Source: Streptomyces echinoruber
GTDB taxonomy: Bacteria; Actinomycetota; Actinomycetes; Streptomycetales; Streptomycetaceae
Assembly (NCBI RefSeq): GCF_014651135.1
Contig: NZ_BMWH01000008.1
Coordinates: forward strand, 1 to 64,000
Direction of reading: 5' to 3'
DNA length: 64,000 bases
Positions 51,215 through 60,295 of the stretch are shown here, one piece after another; position 1 is the first letter of the stretch; the number at the start of each line of letters is the position of its first letter. The translations under genes and the position numbers were made by a program. A model generated the notes under the pieces. It was given only the letters and a program-made list of their open reading frames with translations. It was not told the DNA's origin and did no database searches.

Positions 51215-51580
51215 GACCGCCTCCTCGCTCCGTTCCGGTACGCGCGCGGTGCGCGGGCCCGGTCTCCGCGGCGCGCGGACCCGCCGGACCCCTGTCCCGG
51301 CCGAGGGTAGTGTGACCGGGCGCACACCCGGTATCCCCCCTGGGACCGAGCCGCGCTCCGCCTCGGGTCGGGCCCCGCAGACCGGTGTAAGGGGCATTTT
51401 TCGCCCGCGGGCGCGTCCCCGCCGGTGCGGAGCCGGTGGGAGCCGCCACACGGGAACCGTTCCGGCGGGACACCGCCGCGCGCGGCGCGGCCCGGCCCGC
51501 TCTCCGGGCGGACGGGAGGAGAAGACCTCCAGGCGGACGGGAGGAGAGGAGAGAGGAAGAAGGAGAGAGGACCGGCTGGT
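51215..51580. other. 366-bp intergenic region with purine-rich tract
   Basis: No gene is visible. Two 16-bp direct repeats GGCGGACGGGAGGAGA lie at 51507-51522 and 51532-51547, followed by a nearly pure A/G tract to 51571. The ABC transporter promoter is expected at 51215-51330 on the minus strand. Confidence 0.6.
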
Positions 51581-52267
51581 TCAGGCGCCGGCCGGCGGGC
51601 GCCAGGCCGTGCCGAGGACGCAGGAGGAGGTGGGCAGGGTCGGGCCCGTCTCCGGGAGCATCAGCCGCCGGTAGGGGCCGAGCACGAAACCCGCGTCGCG
51701 CAGCGCGGCGACCGGGTCGCGGGAGAGGTGGCAGTTGCCGTTCAGCAGCGGCCACCCCATGCGGTCCAGGGCGCGCTGGGTGGTCGTCATCGCCCTGCCG
51801 CCGCCGCGCCCGTGTTCGAAGAACCGCACCTCGCCGCCGGGCCGCAGCACCCGGCGCACTTCACCCAGCGCCCGCGGCAGGTCCCGCACGCTGCACAGCA
51901 CCAGCGACACCACCGCCGCGTCGAAGCCCTCGCTCTTGACCGGCAGGGCCTCCGCCGCACCCGGCACCACGTCCACCGGCACCTCCGCGCGCAGCGCCGC
52001 CTCGACGGCCAACTGCCGCAGGGTGCGCTCCGGTTCGATCGCCACGACCTCCGCGACGGTGTGCGGGTAGCGCGCGAAGTTCAGCCCGTTGCCCGCGCCG
52101 ATCTCGATCACCCGCCCCGACAGCCCGGCCAGCAGCCGGTCCCGCACGGATCTCATCCCGAGCCTCGTCTCGGCCGCCCGGCTGACGCGTGCGTAGGAGC
52201 GGGCGAAGAGCGGATGGTGGACGGGGTCCCGCCGCACCGTGCGCGGGCGGACGGAGGGGAGCGGCAT
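51581..52267 (-). CDS. Class I SAM-dependent methyltransferase
   Basis: A 228-residue methyltransferase. Motif I is VIEIGAGNGLNFARYP, motif II/acidic loop VVAIEPERTLRQLA, and the post-motif region GFDAAVVSLVLCSVRDLPRALGEVRRVLRPGGEVRFFEHG is typical of the UbiE/Methyltransf_11 class. The acceptor is unknown; a lipid or small metabolite is common. ATG 52267 is followed by a basic N-terminus. Confidence 0.88.
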   Translation of the reverse strand: MPLPSVRPRTVRRDPVHHPLFARSYARVSRAAETRLGMRSVRDRLLAGLSGRVIEIGAGNGLNFARYPHTVAEVVAIEPERTLRQLAVEAALRAEVPVDVVPGAAEALPVKSEGFDAAVVSLVLCSVRDLPRALGEVRRVLRPGGEVRFFEHGRGGGRAMTTTQRALDRMGWPLLNGNCHLSRDPVAALRDAGFVLGPYRRLMLPETGPTLPTSSCVLGTAWRPPAGA

Positions 52268-52405
52268 GGCGACCTCCCGGGACGAGGACGGGCCTTACGG
52301 CGATTGTCCCCCGTCCGCGCCTGGCGCACGCCCGTCCGGGACCCGCCCAGTGGTCCCAGTCGGTACGACCGTGACCCGCGCCCCGCGCACGCCCGCCCGG
52401 GACGC

Positions 52406-53164
52406 TCAGCGGGCCGCGTCCGGCGCTCCCGTTTCCGGCGCGTACGCCGCCGGCGCCTGGCGCACCGTGAACGCCGCCGCGTCCCAGGTGCCGTCCAGGC
52501 GCGGCGCCAGCCAGCCCGGCGCCGCGGCGCGGAACTCGGCGGGCGCCAGCGCGCCGGCGCCGGCGGGCAGCGCGCCCAGCAGCGGGGCGCCGGCCACCTC
52601 GGGCAGGTCGGCGACGTTGCACCGCTCGGCCAGGCCGGGCGAGGGCGGCCAGCTGCCGATCACGACCCCCAGCAACTCGATGTCCCGGGAACGCAGTTCA
52701 CGGGCCGTCAGCTCGGTGGCGTTCAGCGTGCCCAGCCCGGCCGGGGCGACCACCAGCACCGGGGCCGCCAACTGCGCGGCCACGTCGGCGAGGGTGCCGC
52801 CCGCCGCGTCGAAGCGCACCAGCAGGCCGCCCGCGCCCTCGACCAGTACCAGGTCGTGCTCGGTGGCCAACTTGGCGGCGGTCTCGGCCACTTCGTGCGG
52901 ATGCACCGGGGCCAGTCCGGCCCGGCGCGCGGCCGTGGCCGGCGCCAGCGGCTCGGGGAACCGGGCGACCTCGACGGCTGTTGGGGCGCCCGACAGCCGC
53001 GCCGCCTCCTGGGCGTCCCCGCGTTCCCCGGGCCGCAGCCCGGTCTGCGCGGCCTTCAGCACGGCCACCGACCGGCCGGCCGCGACCGCGGCCGCGGCGA
53101 CGGCGGCGGTCGTGACCGTCTTGCCGATCTCCGTGCCCGTACCCGTGATCACCAGTACCGGCAT
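52406..53164 (-). CDS. bioD: Dethiobiotin synthetase
   Basis: A 252-residue ATP-dependent enzyme that closes the ureido ring of dethiobiotin from DAPA and carbon dioxide. P-loop ITGTGTEIGKTVTT is at residues 6-19, with LKAAQTG and VEGAGGLLVRF as the next substrate and metal sites. The start lies one base after the bioA stop, so translation is coupled. The C-terminal ~30 residues are a Pro/Ala-rich extension. Confidence 0.94.
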   Translation of the reverse strand: MPVLVITGTGTEIGKTVTTAAVAAAAVAAGRSVAVLKAAQTGLRPGERGDAQEAARLSGAPTAVEVARFPEPLAPATAARRAGLAPVHPHEVAETAAKLATEHDLVLVEGAGGLLVRFDAAGGTLADVAAQLAAPVLVVAPAGLGTLNATELTARELRSRDIELLGVVIGSWPPSPGLAERCNVADLPEVAGAPLLGALPAGAGALAPAEFRAAAPGWLAPRLDGTWDAAAFTVRQAPAAYAPETGAPDAAR

Positions 53165-53165
53165 C

Positions 53166-54461
53166 TCATCCCTCCCGCGCCGCCGCGCACACCGCGCGCG
53201 CGATCCGCGCCACGTCCTCGTCTTCCGTCACGTACGGCGGCATCGTGTACACCAGGTCGCGGAACGGGCGCAGCCACACGCCCTCGCGCACCGCGGCCCG
53301 CGTCGCCGCCGCCATGTCCACCGGGTGGTCGAGCTGGACCACCCCGATCGCGCCCAGGACCCGCACGTCCCGTACCCCCGGCAGTCCGGCGGCGGGCGCC
53401 AGTCCCTCGCGCAGCCCGGTCTCGATCCGCTTGACCTCGGCACGCCAGTCCTGGCCGAGCAGCAGTCCGATCGAGGCGCACGCCACGGCCGCCGCCAGCG
53501 GATTGCCCATGAACGTCGGCCCGTGCGCCAGCACCGGCACCTCGCCCCGGGAGATCCCCTCGGCCACGCGGGAGGTGCACAGCGTCGCCGCCATCGTCAG
53601 GTATCCGCCGGTCAGCGCCTTGCCGACGCACATCACGTCCGGGGCGACGGCCGCGTGGTCCGCCGCGAACAGCGCGCCGGTGCGGCCGAACCCGGTGGCG
53701 ATCTCGTCGAACACCAGCAGCACGTCGTGCGCGTCGCACGCCTCGCGCAGCACCCGCAGGTAGGCGGGGGAGTGGAAGCGCATCCCGCCCGCGCCCTGCA
53801 CCACCGGTTCCACGATCACCGCGGCCAGTTCGTGCGCGTGCCGCTCCACCAGCTCCCGCAGGTGGCCGGCGTACGCCTCCTCGTACGCGGCCGGCGGCGC
53901 GTCCGCGAACACCTGGCGCGGCAGCGCCCCGGCCCACAGCTCGTGCATCCCGCCCTCGGGGTCGCACACGGACATCGGGTGCCAGGTGTCGCCGTGGTAG
54001 CCGCCCCGCCAGGTCAGCAGGCGCCGCTTCTCCGGTCGGCCGAGCGAGCGCCAGTACTGCAGGCACATCTTCAGGGCGACCTCGACCGACACCGACCCGG
54101 AGTCGGCGAGGAAGACGTGCTCCAGACCCTCGGGCGACAGGTCGACGAGGAGCTTCGCGAGGCGGACGGCGGGCTCGTGGGTGAGCCCGCCGAACATCAC
54201 GTGGCTCATCCGCGCGAGCTGCTCGCGGGCGGCCTCGTTGAGCACCGGGTGGTTGTAGCCGTGGATCGCCGACCACCACGACGCCATGCCGTCGACCAGT
54301 TCGCCCGAGCCGTCCGCGAGCCTGAGCCGCACTCCGCTCGCCGACTCCACGACCAGCGGCTCTTGCCGGCCGGGCATCGGGCCGTAGGGGTGCCAGACGT
54401 GCCGGCGGTCCAGTTCCAGCAGCTCGGGCAGGCCGAGCGTGGGCAGGCCGAGGTCAGGCAT
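53166..54461 (-). CDS. bioA: Adenosylmethionine-8-amino-7-oxononanoate aminotransferase
   Basis: A 431-residue class III PLP aminotransferase that makes DAPA, using S-adenosylmethionine as amino donor. Markers: [11 protein letters not shown] at the N-terminus, [15 protein letters not shown], the PLP aspartate in [16 protein letters not shown] and the Schiff-base lysine in [19 protein letters not shown] 54461 lies inside the 3' end of bioB (8-bp overlap). Middle gene of bioB-bioA-bioD. Confidence 0.95.
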   Translation of the reverse strand: MPDLGLPTLGLPELLELDRRHVWHPYGPMPGRQEPLVVESASGVRLRLADGSGELVDGMASWWSAIHGYNHPVLNEAAREQLARMSHVMFGGLTHEPAVRLAKLLVDLSPEGLEHVFLADSGSVSVEVALKMCLQYWRSLGRPEKRRLLTWRGGYHGDTWHPMSVCDPEGGMHELWAGALPRQVFADAPPAAYEEAYAGHLRELVERHAHELAAVIVEPVVQGAGGMRFHSPAYLRVLREACDAHDVLLVFDEIATGFGRTGALFAADHAAVAPDVMCVGKALTGGYLTMAATLCTSRVAEGISRGEVPVLAHGPTFMGNPLAAAVACASIGLLLGQDWRAEVKRIETGLREGLAPAAGLPGVRDVRVLGAIGVVQLDHPVDMAAATRAAVREGVWLRPFRDLVYTMPPYVTEDEDVARIARAVCAAAREG

Positions 54462-55614
54462 TGGGCGGCAGGTCCGTTCCGGCGCCGCGGCGGCGGACGG
54501 CCACCAGGTCGGTGCGCGGCTCGTCGGCCGACGGCACCGGGGCGGCCGTACCGCACACCCCGCCGCCCTCGTGGCAGGCGGACGGGGCGCTGCCGTGGCA
54601 GCCGCCGCCCCTCCGGTGCTCGGGCAGCGTCACCTGGTCGGCGCCCTCCACCTCGAACCCGGCGTCCGCGATCATCTCCAGGTCCGCCTTGCCGGCCTGG
54701 CCCTCGCTGGTGAGGTAGTCGCCCAGGAAGATGGAGTTGGCGATGTGCAGGGCCAGCGGCTGCAGTGTGCGCAGGTGCAGCTCGCGGCCGCCGGCGATGC
54801 GGACCTCCACGTCCGGGCAGACGAAGCGGACCATGGCCAGGATGCGCAGGCAGCGCTGCGGGGTCAGGTGCCACTCCTTGGCCAGCGGGGTGCCCTCGAA
54901 CGGGATGAGGAAGTTCACCGGAACGGAGTCCGCGTCCAGCTCGCGCAGCGCGAAGACGACGTCGACGAGGTCCTCGTCGCTCTCGCCCATGCCGGCGATC
55001 AGGCCGGAGCAGGCGGACAGCCCGGCCGCGTGCGCCTTGTGCACGGTGTCGACGCGGTCGGCGTAGGTGTGGGTGGTGGTGATGTCGCCGTACGTCGCCT
55101 CGGAGGTGTTGAGGTTGTGGTTGTAGGCGTCGGCGCCGGCCGCGCGCAGCCGCTCCGCCTGCCCGTCGGAGAGCAGCCCCAGGCAGGCGCACACCTCGAC
55201 GTCCCCGTGCTGCTCCTTGATGGCCCTGATGGTCTGCGACACGCGGTCCACGTCCCGGTCGGTCGGGCCGCGCCCGCTGGCCACCAGGCAGACCCGCTTG
55301 GCGCCGCCGGCCAGGCCCGCGGCCGCCACCTGCGTGGCCTCCTCGGGCTTGAGCCAGGTGTACTTCAGGATGCCGGCCTCGGAGCCGAGCCGCTGGGAGC
55401 AGTAGGAGCAGTCCTCGGGGCACAGGCCGGACTTGAGGTTGACCAGGTAGTTGAGTTTCACCCGGCGGCCGAACCAGTGCCGGCGCACCTTGCCGGCCGC
55501 GGCCACCACATCGAGCAGGTCGTCGTCGGAGGTGGCCAGCACGGCCAGCGCCTCGTCGCGGGTCGGCAGCTCGCGCCGAAGCCCCTTGTCCACCAGCGTG
55601 TTCAGCAGGTCCAT
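54454..55614 (-). CDS. bioB: Biotin synthase
   Basis: A 386-residue radical-SAM enzyme that inserts sulfur into dethiobiotin. The [4Fe-4S] cysteines are C65, C69 and C72 in [28 protein letters not shown] and RIAGGREL carry further cluster and substrate residues. Beyond the usual end, ~50 extra residues are Cys/His/Gly-rich ([20 protein letters not shown]), an actinobacterial-type extension of unknown role. ATG 55614 heads the operon. Confidence 0.95.
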   Translation of the reverse strand: MDLLNTLVDKGLRRELPTRDEALAVLATSDDDLLDVVAAAGKVRRHWFGRRVKLNYLVNLKSGLCPEDCSYCSQRLGSEAGILKYTWLKPEEATQVAAAGLAGGAKRVCLVASGRGPTDRDVDRVSQTIRAIKEQHGDVEVCACLGLLSDGQAERLRAAGADAYNHNLNTSEATYGDITTTHTYADRVDTVHKAHAAGLSACSGLIAGMGESDEDLVDVVFALRELDADSVPVNFLIPFEGTPLAKEWHLTPQRCLRILAMVRFVCPDVEVRIAGGRELHLRTLQPLALHIANSIFLGDYLTSEGQAGKADLEMIADAGFEVEGADQVTLPEHRRGGGCHGSAPSACHEGGGVCGTAAPVPSADEPRTDLVAVRRRGAGTDLPPNA

Positions 55615-55682
55615 GAGGTCCGATCCTGTCCTACGGGGCCGCCCGGGGCCAAGGAGAGTTTGCACAACACTGACAGATCACC

Positions 55683-55700
55683 GTGTGGGTATCACCACAC
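55683..55700. promoter_or_regulatory. Inverted repeat GTGTGG-GTATCA-CCACAC between bioB and bioF
   Basis: A perfect 6-6-6 palindrome in the middle of the 147-bp gap between the divergent bioB and bioF starts. One site could shut both promoters. A BioQ- or BirA-like biotin regulator is the natural candidate, but its gene is not in the window and the sequence is not one I can match to a published operator. A TAATGT (-10-like) follows at 55733. Confidence 0.65.
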
Positions 55701-55761
55701 CTCGGCCGGACCGTCGTGCCGCTAATGTCTGTGCACTGCCTACAAAAGCACCGGAGGGGCC

Positions 55762-56889
55762 ATGGCGTTCGGCTGGATCGACGAGCAGGCAACGGCGCGC
55801 CGCCGCGCCGGACTCGTCCGCACCCTGCGCCCCCGCCCGGCCGACTCGCCGCTGCTCGACCTGGCGGGCAACGACTACCTCGGCCTCGCCCGCCACCCCG
55901 AGGTCACCGAGGCCGCCGCGGCGGCGGCCCGCACCTGGGGCGGCGGATCGACCGGCTCCCGGCTCGTCACCGGCACCACCGACCTGCACACCGAACTCGA
56001 ACGCGAACTGGCCGCCTTCTGCGGCTTCGAGGCGGCCCTGGTCTTCTCCTCCGGCTACGCCGCCAACCTCGCCGCCGTCACCGCGCTCGCCCCGCACGGC
56101 TCCCTGATCGTCTCCGACGCGGGCAACCACGCCTCGCTGATCGACGGCTGCCGGCTGGCCCGCGGCACCACGCAGGTCGTGCCGCACGCCGACGCCGACG
56201 CCGTGCGCAAGGCCCTGGGCGCGCACGACGGGCCCGCCGTCGTCGTCTCCGACACGGTGTTCTCCGTCGACGGCGACGCCGCCCCGCTGGCCGAACTGGC
56301 GCGGGCGTGCCGGGAACACGGCGCGGGGCTGGTGGTCGACGACGCGCACGGGCTGGGCGTCCTGGGCGACGGCGGGCGCGGCGCGCCGTACGCGGCGGGG
56401 CTCGCGGGCGCGGCCGACGTGGTGGCGACGGTGACGCTGTCGAAGTCGCTGGGCAGCCAGGGCGGCGCGGTCCTCGGCCCCGCGCGGGTGGTGGACCATC
56501 TGGTCAACACGGCGCGGACGTTCATCTTCGACACCGGGCTCGCCCCCGCCGCGGCCGGGGCGGCCCTGGCGGCCCTGCGGCTGCTGCGCCGCGAACCGCA
56601 CCGGGCGGCGCGGGTGCGCGAGGCCGCGGCCGGGCTGCACGCCCGCCTCACGGCCGCGGGCCTGGAGGCGGTACGGCCGGACGCCGCCGTGGTGTCGGTG
56701 CGGGCCCCGTCGCCGGAGGCGGCCGTCGGCTGGGCGGCCGCGTGCCGGGCGGCCGGAGTGGCCGTGGGCTGCTTCCGGCCGCCCTCCGTGCCCGACGGCG
56801 TCTCCCGGCTCAGGCTGACCGCCCGCGCCGATCTGACGCGGGAGCAGCTCGACCGGGCGGTCCGGGTGATCGTCGGCGTGCGACCGTGA
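55762..56889 (+). CDS. bioF: 8-amino-7-oxononanoate synthase
   Basis: A 375-residue alpha-oxoamine synthase that condenses pimeloyl-thioester and alanine in biotin synthesis. Markers: LDLAGNDYLGLARHPEV, GGGSTGSRLVTGTTDLHTELE, the PLP aspartate in LVVDDAHGLGVLG and the cofactor lysine in TLSKSLGSQGG. ATG 55762 follows GGAGGGG. It is divergent from bioB-bioA-bioD; bioC and bioH functions must lie elsewhere. Confidence 0.93.
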   Translation: MAFGWIDEQATARRRAGLVRTLRPRPADSPLLDLAGNDYLGLARHPEVTEAAAAAARTWGGGSTGSRLVTGTTDLHTELERELAAFCGFEAALVFSSGYAANLAAVTALAPHGSLIVSDAGNHASLIDGCRLARGTTQVVPHADADAVRKALGAHDGPAVVVSDTVFSVDGDAAPLAELARACREHGAGLVVDDAHGLGVLGDGGRGAPYAAGLAGAADVVATVTLSKSLGSQGGAVLGPARVVDHLVNTARTFIFDTGLAPAAAGAALAALRLLRREPHRAARVREAAAGLHARLTAAGLEAVRPDAAVVSVRAPSPEAAVGWAAACRAAGVAVGCFRPPSVPDGVSRLRLTARADLTREQLDRAVRVIVGVRP

Positions 56890-56949
56890 GTCGGCGTGGC
56901 ACGGCCGTGCGCCGCAGTCGGGGACCACTCGGGCCGGACGCGGCCGGGA

Positions 56950-57174
56950 TCACCGCACGGCGGTGAGGAACTCCCTCCAACTGGCCGGGGTGAACAGCAG
57001 CGCGGGCCCGGCCGGGGCCTTGGAGTCGCGCACGGCAAGCAGCCCGGCCCACGGGCCGGAGGCGGGGCGGGCCGTCTCGACGCAGTTGTTGGCTCCGGTG
57101 CTGTAGCTGCTGCGCAGCCACCGCACTCCGAGCAGACGGGTACTGGATGCAAGAGTCCGGGGCGGTGCGGACAT
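56950..57174 (-). CDS. DUF397 protein
   Basis: A 74-residue protein with the DUF397 pattern: RWLRSSYSTGANNCVETA, then LAVRDSKAPAGPALLFTPASWREFL. In Streptomyces such small proteins are encoded beside XRE-DUF5753 regulators and are thought to act as partners of them, as BldB/WhiJ-type modules in development and antibiotic control. ATG 57174 has a perfect AAAGGAGG site. It begins 17 bp after the XRE gene ends. Confidence 0.93.
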   Translation of the reverse strand: MSAPPRTLASSTRLLGVRWLRSSYSTGANNCVETARPASGPWAGLLAVRDSKAPAGPALLFTPASWREFLTAVR

Positions 57175-57191
57175 GGCGCCTCCTTTGCGCG

Positions 57192-58052
57192 TCACCCGGC
57201 TCCGGCGACGGCGGCGATGAAATCCAGCGATTCCTCGGGTGAAAGAGCGTGTCGCCGAAGGGCGTTGAAGGCCTCGGCATAGGCCCGGAGGTCTTCTTTC
57301 CGCTCGAGGTAGAGGCTACTCGTCAAGTGGTCGAGAACGACCACATCCAGATCGGAAGTGCGCGGAAACGAGAAGATGACGAAAGGGCCGGTGACGCCTA
57401 TGTGCGCTCCCGCGGAGAACGGCAGCACCTGCAGGCGCACGTGCGGCAGCCGGGCCGCCTCGACGAGCCGCTCCAGTTGACGCGCCATCACCTCCGGACC
57501 GCCCACCTCCCGCCGCAGCACGGCCTCGTCCAGCACCGCGCTCAGCCTGAGCGGCGGATCCGCCCGCAGCACGTCCTGCCGCGCCAGCCGCACCCGCACC
57601 AGCGCGTCCAGACGCTCCTCGGTGGCGCCCTCCACCGCCGCCCGGGTCACCGCCCGGGCGTACTCCGGCGTCTGCAGCAGCCCCGGCACGACCGTGGTCT
57701 CCAGCGTGCGCATCGCGCTCGCCTGCGACTCCAGGCTGATGAAGTCCCGGTAGGTGGGCGGCAGCACCCCGCGGTAGGCGTGCCACCAGTGGTGCCGGCC
57801 GTCGCCGTCGTCCGAGCCCGCCAACACCACCAGCAACTCGCGCAGTTGGGGATCGCCGACGCCGTAGGCGTCCAGGAGCAGCCGTACGTCGGAGGGTTTC
57901 ACCCCGCTCGCGCCGGTCTCGATCCGGCTCACCTTCGACTGGTGCCAGCCCACCAGCCGGGCCGCCTCACCGCTCGTGAGACCCGCACGGGCGCGCAGTG
58001 CGCGCAGTTCGGCGCCCAGTTTCCGGCGGCGCACCGCGGGGCCGTGCTGCAT
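57192..58052 (-). CDS. XRE family regulator with DUF5753 domain (WhiJ-like)
   Basis: A 286-residue protein. The N-terminal helix-turn-helix is LRALRARAGLTSGEAARLVGWHQSKVSRIETG (residues ~15-46), and the rest is the DUF5753 domain (TYRDFISLESQASAMRTLETTVVPGLLQTPEYARAV, ..LQVLPFSAGAHIGVTGPFVIFSFP). This is the regulator of the widespread Streptomyces triad with DUF397 and HATPase proteins. It is co-directional with DUF397 and divergent from the HATPase gene; two palindromes lie in the divergent promoter region. Confidence 0.94.
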   Translation of the reverse strand: MQHGPAVRRRKLGAELRALRARAGLTSGEAARLVGWHQSKVSRIETGASGVKPSDVRLLLDAYGVGDPQLRELLVVLAGSDDGDGRHHWWHAYRGVLPPTYRDFISLESQASAMRTLETTVVPGLLQTPEYARAVTRAAVEGATEERLDALVRVRLARQDVLRADPPLRLSAVLDEAVLRREVGGPEVMARQLERLVEAARLPHVRLQVLPFSAGAHIGVTGPFVIFSFPRTSDLDVVVLDHLTSSLYLERKEDLRAYAEAFNALRRHALSPEESLDFIAAVAGAG

Positions 58053-58089
58053 GGGCCGCTCCCTACTCCGTATGAGCCGCCCGCATACG

Positions 58090-58105
58090 CTCTGCCGTTG
58101 CAGAG
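58090..58105. promoter_or_regulatory. Palindrome CTCTGC-CGTT-GCAGAG
   Basis: Perfect 6-4-6 inverted repeat 38 bp upstream of the XRE-DUF5753 start. Its position is right for an operator of the XRE protein. Confidence 0.7.
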
Positions 58106-58123
58106 TTCACCGCATCGGGCGAC

Positions 58124-58139
58124 AGATATATGCATATCT
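58124..58139. promoter_or_regulatory. AT-rich palindrome AGATAT-ATGC-ATATCT
   Basis: Perfect 6-4-6 inverted repeat, 14 of 16 bases A or T, 34 bp centre-to-centre from the neighbouring CTCTGC palindrome. It is a striking base composition for this DNA. It may be a promoter element or a second operator for the divergent XRE and HATPase genes. Confidence 0.65.
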
Positions 58140-58269
58140 TGGTGGATCGCCATCCGTACGGGGCGCCGCAGTGGCAGTCTGACGGGCGAACCACCAGTCC
58201 GGGACCGTACTCGAAACCGACCGCTTCGCGGGGGACCCGTCGGTCCCGCGGGAAAGGGACGACATCGCC

Positions 58270-58728
58270 ATGGCAGACCATCTGGAAGCCTCCATCACTC
58301 TGCCGAGCGATCCCGCCTCGGTCTCCGCGGCCCGCTCCCACGTCGTCGGCACCCTGGCGGAGTGGGGCCTGCCGCCGCAATCCGAGACCGCCGACACGAT
58401 CCGGCTCATCGTCTCCGAACTGGTCACCAACGCCGTGCAGCACACCTTCGGGCAGTCCCCCACCTTCACCGTCGACCTCGCCCTGGAACGCGACGAACAC
58501 CTGCGCATCGGCGTCACCGACAGCCACCCCCGCTTTCCCAGACGCCTGCCCGCCGCCGTCCAGCAGGACAACGGCCGCGGCATGGTCATCATCCGCTGGC
58601 TCACCGCGGAGAGCGGCGGCCGGATGAGCGTCACGCCCACCCGCGAGGGCGGCAAGACCATCTGCGTCGAACTGCCGTGGACGGTCCGGGCACGAGCAGT
58701 CCCGGCGGCCGGACAGCAGGAGGCGTAG
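58270..58728 (+). CDS. ATP-binding anti-sigma/regulatory kinase-like protein (RsbW-type HATPase)
   Basis: A 152-residue GHKL-fold protein like the RsbW/SpoIIAB anti-sigma factors. The N-box is IRLIVSELVTNAVQHT and the G1 box DNGRGMVIIRWL, followed by GGKTICVELPW. Such proteins are part of the XRE-DUF5753/DUF397 triad and may bind a sigma factor or the small partner. ATG 58270 follows AAAGGGA. Confidence 0.92.
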   Translation: MADHLEASITLPSDPASVSAARSHVVGTLAEWGLPPQSETADTIRLIVSELVTNAVQHTFGQSPTFTVDLALERDEHLRIGVTDSHPRFPRRLPAAVQQDNGRGMVIIRWLTAESGGRMSVTPTREGGKTICVELPWTVRARAVPAAGQQEA

Positions 58729-59090
58729 CTCCGTCCGTCCGCCCGGTTCCCCGCCCCTTCCCCTCGTCGCCGCCGGTTCCGCCGTTCCGGTCGGTTCGTG
58801 GGCCGGACCCGGCGAAGAAGCCGCCACACGTCCTCACTGCCGGCCCTGCTGCGCGGCACGACCGCGGCCCCGGGCCTCGCGCTGACCAGAACGCACACCA
58901 GGGCGTGCCCGGGCGTGGCGACCAGTACCGACGGTGCGGCCCCCGCCCGCGCCAGCGCCTCCTCCACCCCCGCCGGGCCGGGTGCCGCGGGGCCATGCTG
59001 ATCAGCGGCCGGCCAGCCGGCTCCGCCGGCGGCAGCCGACCCGATCCCTCGGCCAGGACGTGCCCCGGCCGGCCCACGTCCTGCAGGCGG
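58729..59090. other. 362-bp stretch with possible decayed regulator fragment
   Basis: No intact gene. On the minus strand, 58800-58967 would encode PSVLVATPGHALVCVLVSA and EDVWRLLRRV, which faintly resembles the GGDEF-like region of PucR-type regulators, but frames are broken and there is no DNA-binding end. A decayed gene is possible but not shown. Confidence 0.35.
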
Positions 59091-59717
59091 TCACCGGCGG
59101 TGCACCGGCGGCTCTCGGTGCGACGCTGCTCCTCGAACCGTTGCGGGCGTCCGCTGGGCGCTGACGCGCGCCGCCGGCCGTGCCGGCTCCGGTGAGCCGC
59201 CCGCCGGCTGCCGCTCCCCGGTCAGGCCCGCCCGGAGCACCAGGCGGGGCAGCAGCCACCACAGCCCCAGGCACACCAGGAAGGTGGCCGCGCTGGCCGC
59301 GATTCCGCCGGCCCGGTCGGTGGTGACGTCGACGACGAGCATCACCGATCCGGTGAACGCCAGCACCAGCACCCTCATGCCGGCCGTGGCCAGCCGCGAG
59401 GAGACCTGCACGATGCGCGGCTTGGCGCCGCGCTGGAAGAGCGAGCGGTGCAGGGCCGCGGGCGCCGTGAACAGCGCGGCGGCGAGCACGGTGAGCAGGA
59501 GCGTGGCGACGTACGTGGCGCGCTGGACGGTGTCCAGCGACGGGAAGCGCTGCGTGAACGCCAGGGACAGCAGGAACGCGAAGAGGATCTGCACCCCGGT
59601 CTGCGTCACGCGCAGCTCCTGCAGCAGCTCGCCGAAGTTGCGGTCGGCGCGCTCCAGCGGCGTCTCGTTGCGGGCCGTGCAGGGCCGGCGCTCGGTGCCG
59701 GAGTCCAGGTGTTCCAT
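59091..59717 (-). CDS. DUF6328 family membrane protein
   Basis: A 208-residue protein with an N-terminal cytoplasmic region (ETPLERADRNFGELLQELRVTQTGVQILFAFLLSLAF) that leads into four membrane helices, ending with a basic, Pro/Ala-rich cytoplasmic tail. The pattern matches DUF6328, common in actinobacteria and of unknown function. The tail looks poorly conserved. ATG 59717 is the start; it lies 98 bp after the NlpC/P60 gene on the same strand. Confidence 0.85.
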   Translation of the reverse strand: MEHLDSGTERRPCTARNETPLERADRNFGELLQELRVTQTGVQILFAFLLSLAFTQRFPSLDTVQRATYVATLLLTVLAAALFTAPAALHRSLFQRGAKPRIVQVSSRLATAGMRVLVLAFTGSVMLVVDVTTDRAGGIAASAATFLVCLGLWWLLPRLVLRAGLTGERQPAGGSPEPARPAARVSAQRTPATVRGAASHREPPVHRR

Positions 59718-59815
59718 GCCCTACGGGTAACCGTTCCGGTCCGGGTCAAGCCCGCCCGGACCGGGGGCGGGCGCGCCGGGGCGGCGGCACCGCGGGGCGC
59801 CGCCGCCCCGCGAGG

Positions 59816-60289
59816 TCAGCCGACCCGGCCGTACCAGACGCTCCTGGTCCAGATCTTCTGCAGTCTGACGACGTCGCCGGTCTTCGGCGCGTGCCAGATC
59901 TTGTTCTTCCCGGCGTAGATGCCGACGTGGTACACGTTCGACCCCGAGTGGAAGAACACCAGGTCTCCGGCCCTGCGGTTCCTGGCGGAGATGTGCCGCG
60001 TCTTGTTGTACTGCTGGGCCGCCGTGCGCGGCAGCTTCTTGCCGGCCTTCTTGAACGAGTACAGCGTGAGCCCGGAGCAGTCGAACCGGTGCGGTCCGGT
60101 GGCCCCCCACTTGTAGGGGGCGCCCTTCTTGGACGCCGCCACCTGGAGTGCCTTCGTCGCCGGTGTCGCGGCGGACGCCTCGGGGGCGGCGCCGGGCACC
60201 ACGAGGGAGCCGCCCACGGCGGCGATGGTCAGGGCCGAGGCCGTACCGGCCCGGGCCATCAGCGACGGGACTCGATTGAGCGCAGTCAT
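59816..60289 (-). CDS. Secreted NlpC/P60 peptidoglycan endopeptidase
   Basis: A 157-residue secreted cell-wall hydrolase that cuts stem-peptide bonds (D-Glu to diamino acid). Residues 1-40 are a signal peptide ending ASA. The catalytic cysteine is C71 in RFDCSGLTLYSF, the histidine H121 in VYHVGIYAGKN and the third polar residue H133 in IWHAPKTGD. No LysM, SH3 or other binding module is present. A c-di-AMP riboswitch in the 5' leader implies control by that second messenger, as for other Streptomyces wall hydrolases. ATG 60289 is supported by the GAAGGGTGG leader. Confidence 0.94.
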   Translation of the reverse strand: MTALNRVPSLMARAGTASALTIAAVGGSLVVPGAAPEASAATPATKALQVAASKKGAPYKWGATGPHRFDCSGLTLYSFKKAGKKLPRTAAQQYNKTRHISARNRRAGDLVFFHSGSNVYHVGIYAGKNKIWHAPKTGDVVRLQKIWTRSVWYGRVG

Positions 60290-60295
60290 GCGCCA

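Noticed and set aside
58107..58967. 286-codon minus-strand frame overlapping the HATPase gene
   Set aside because: Most of it is antisense to the HATPase gene; only the first ~55 codons look protein-like, noted as a possible decayed fragment.
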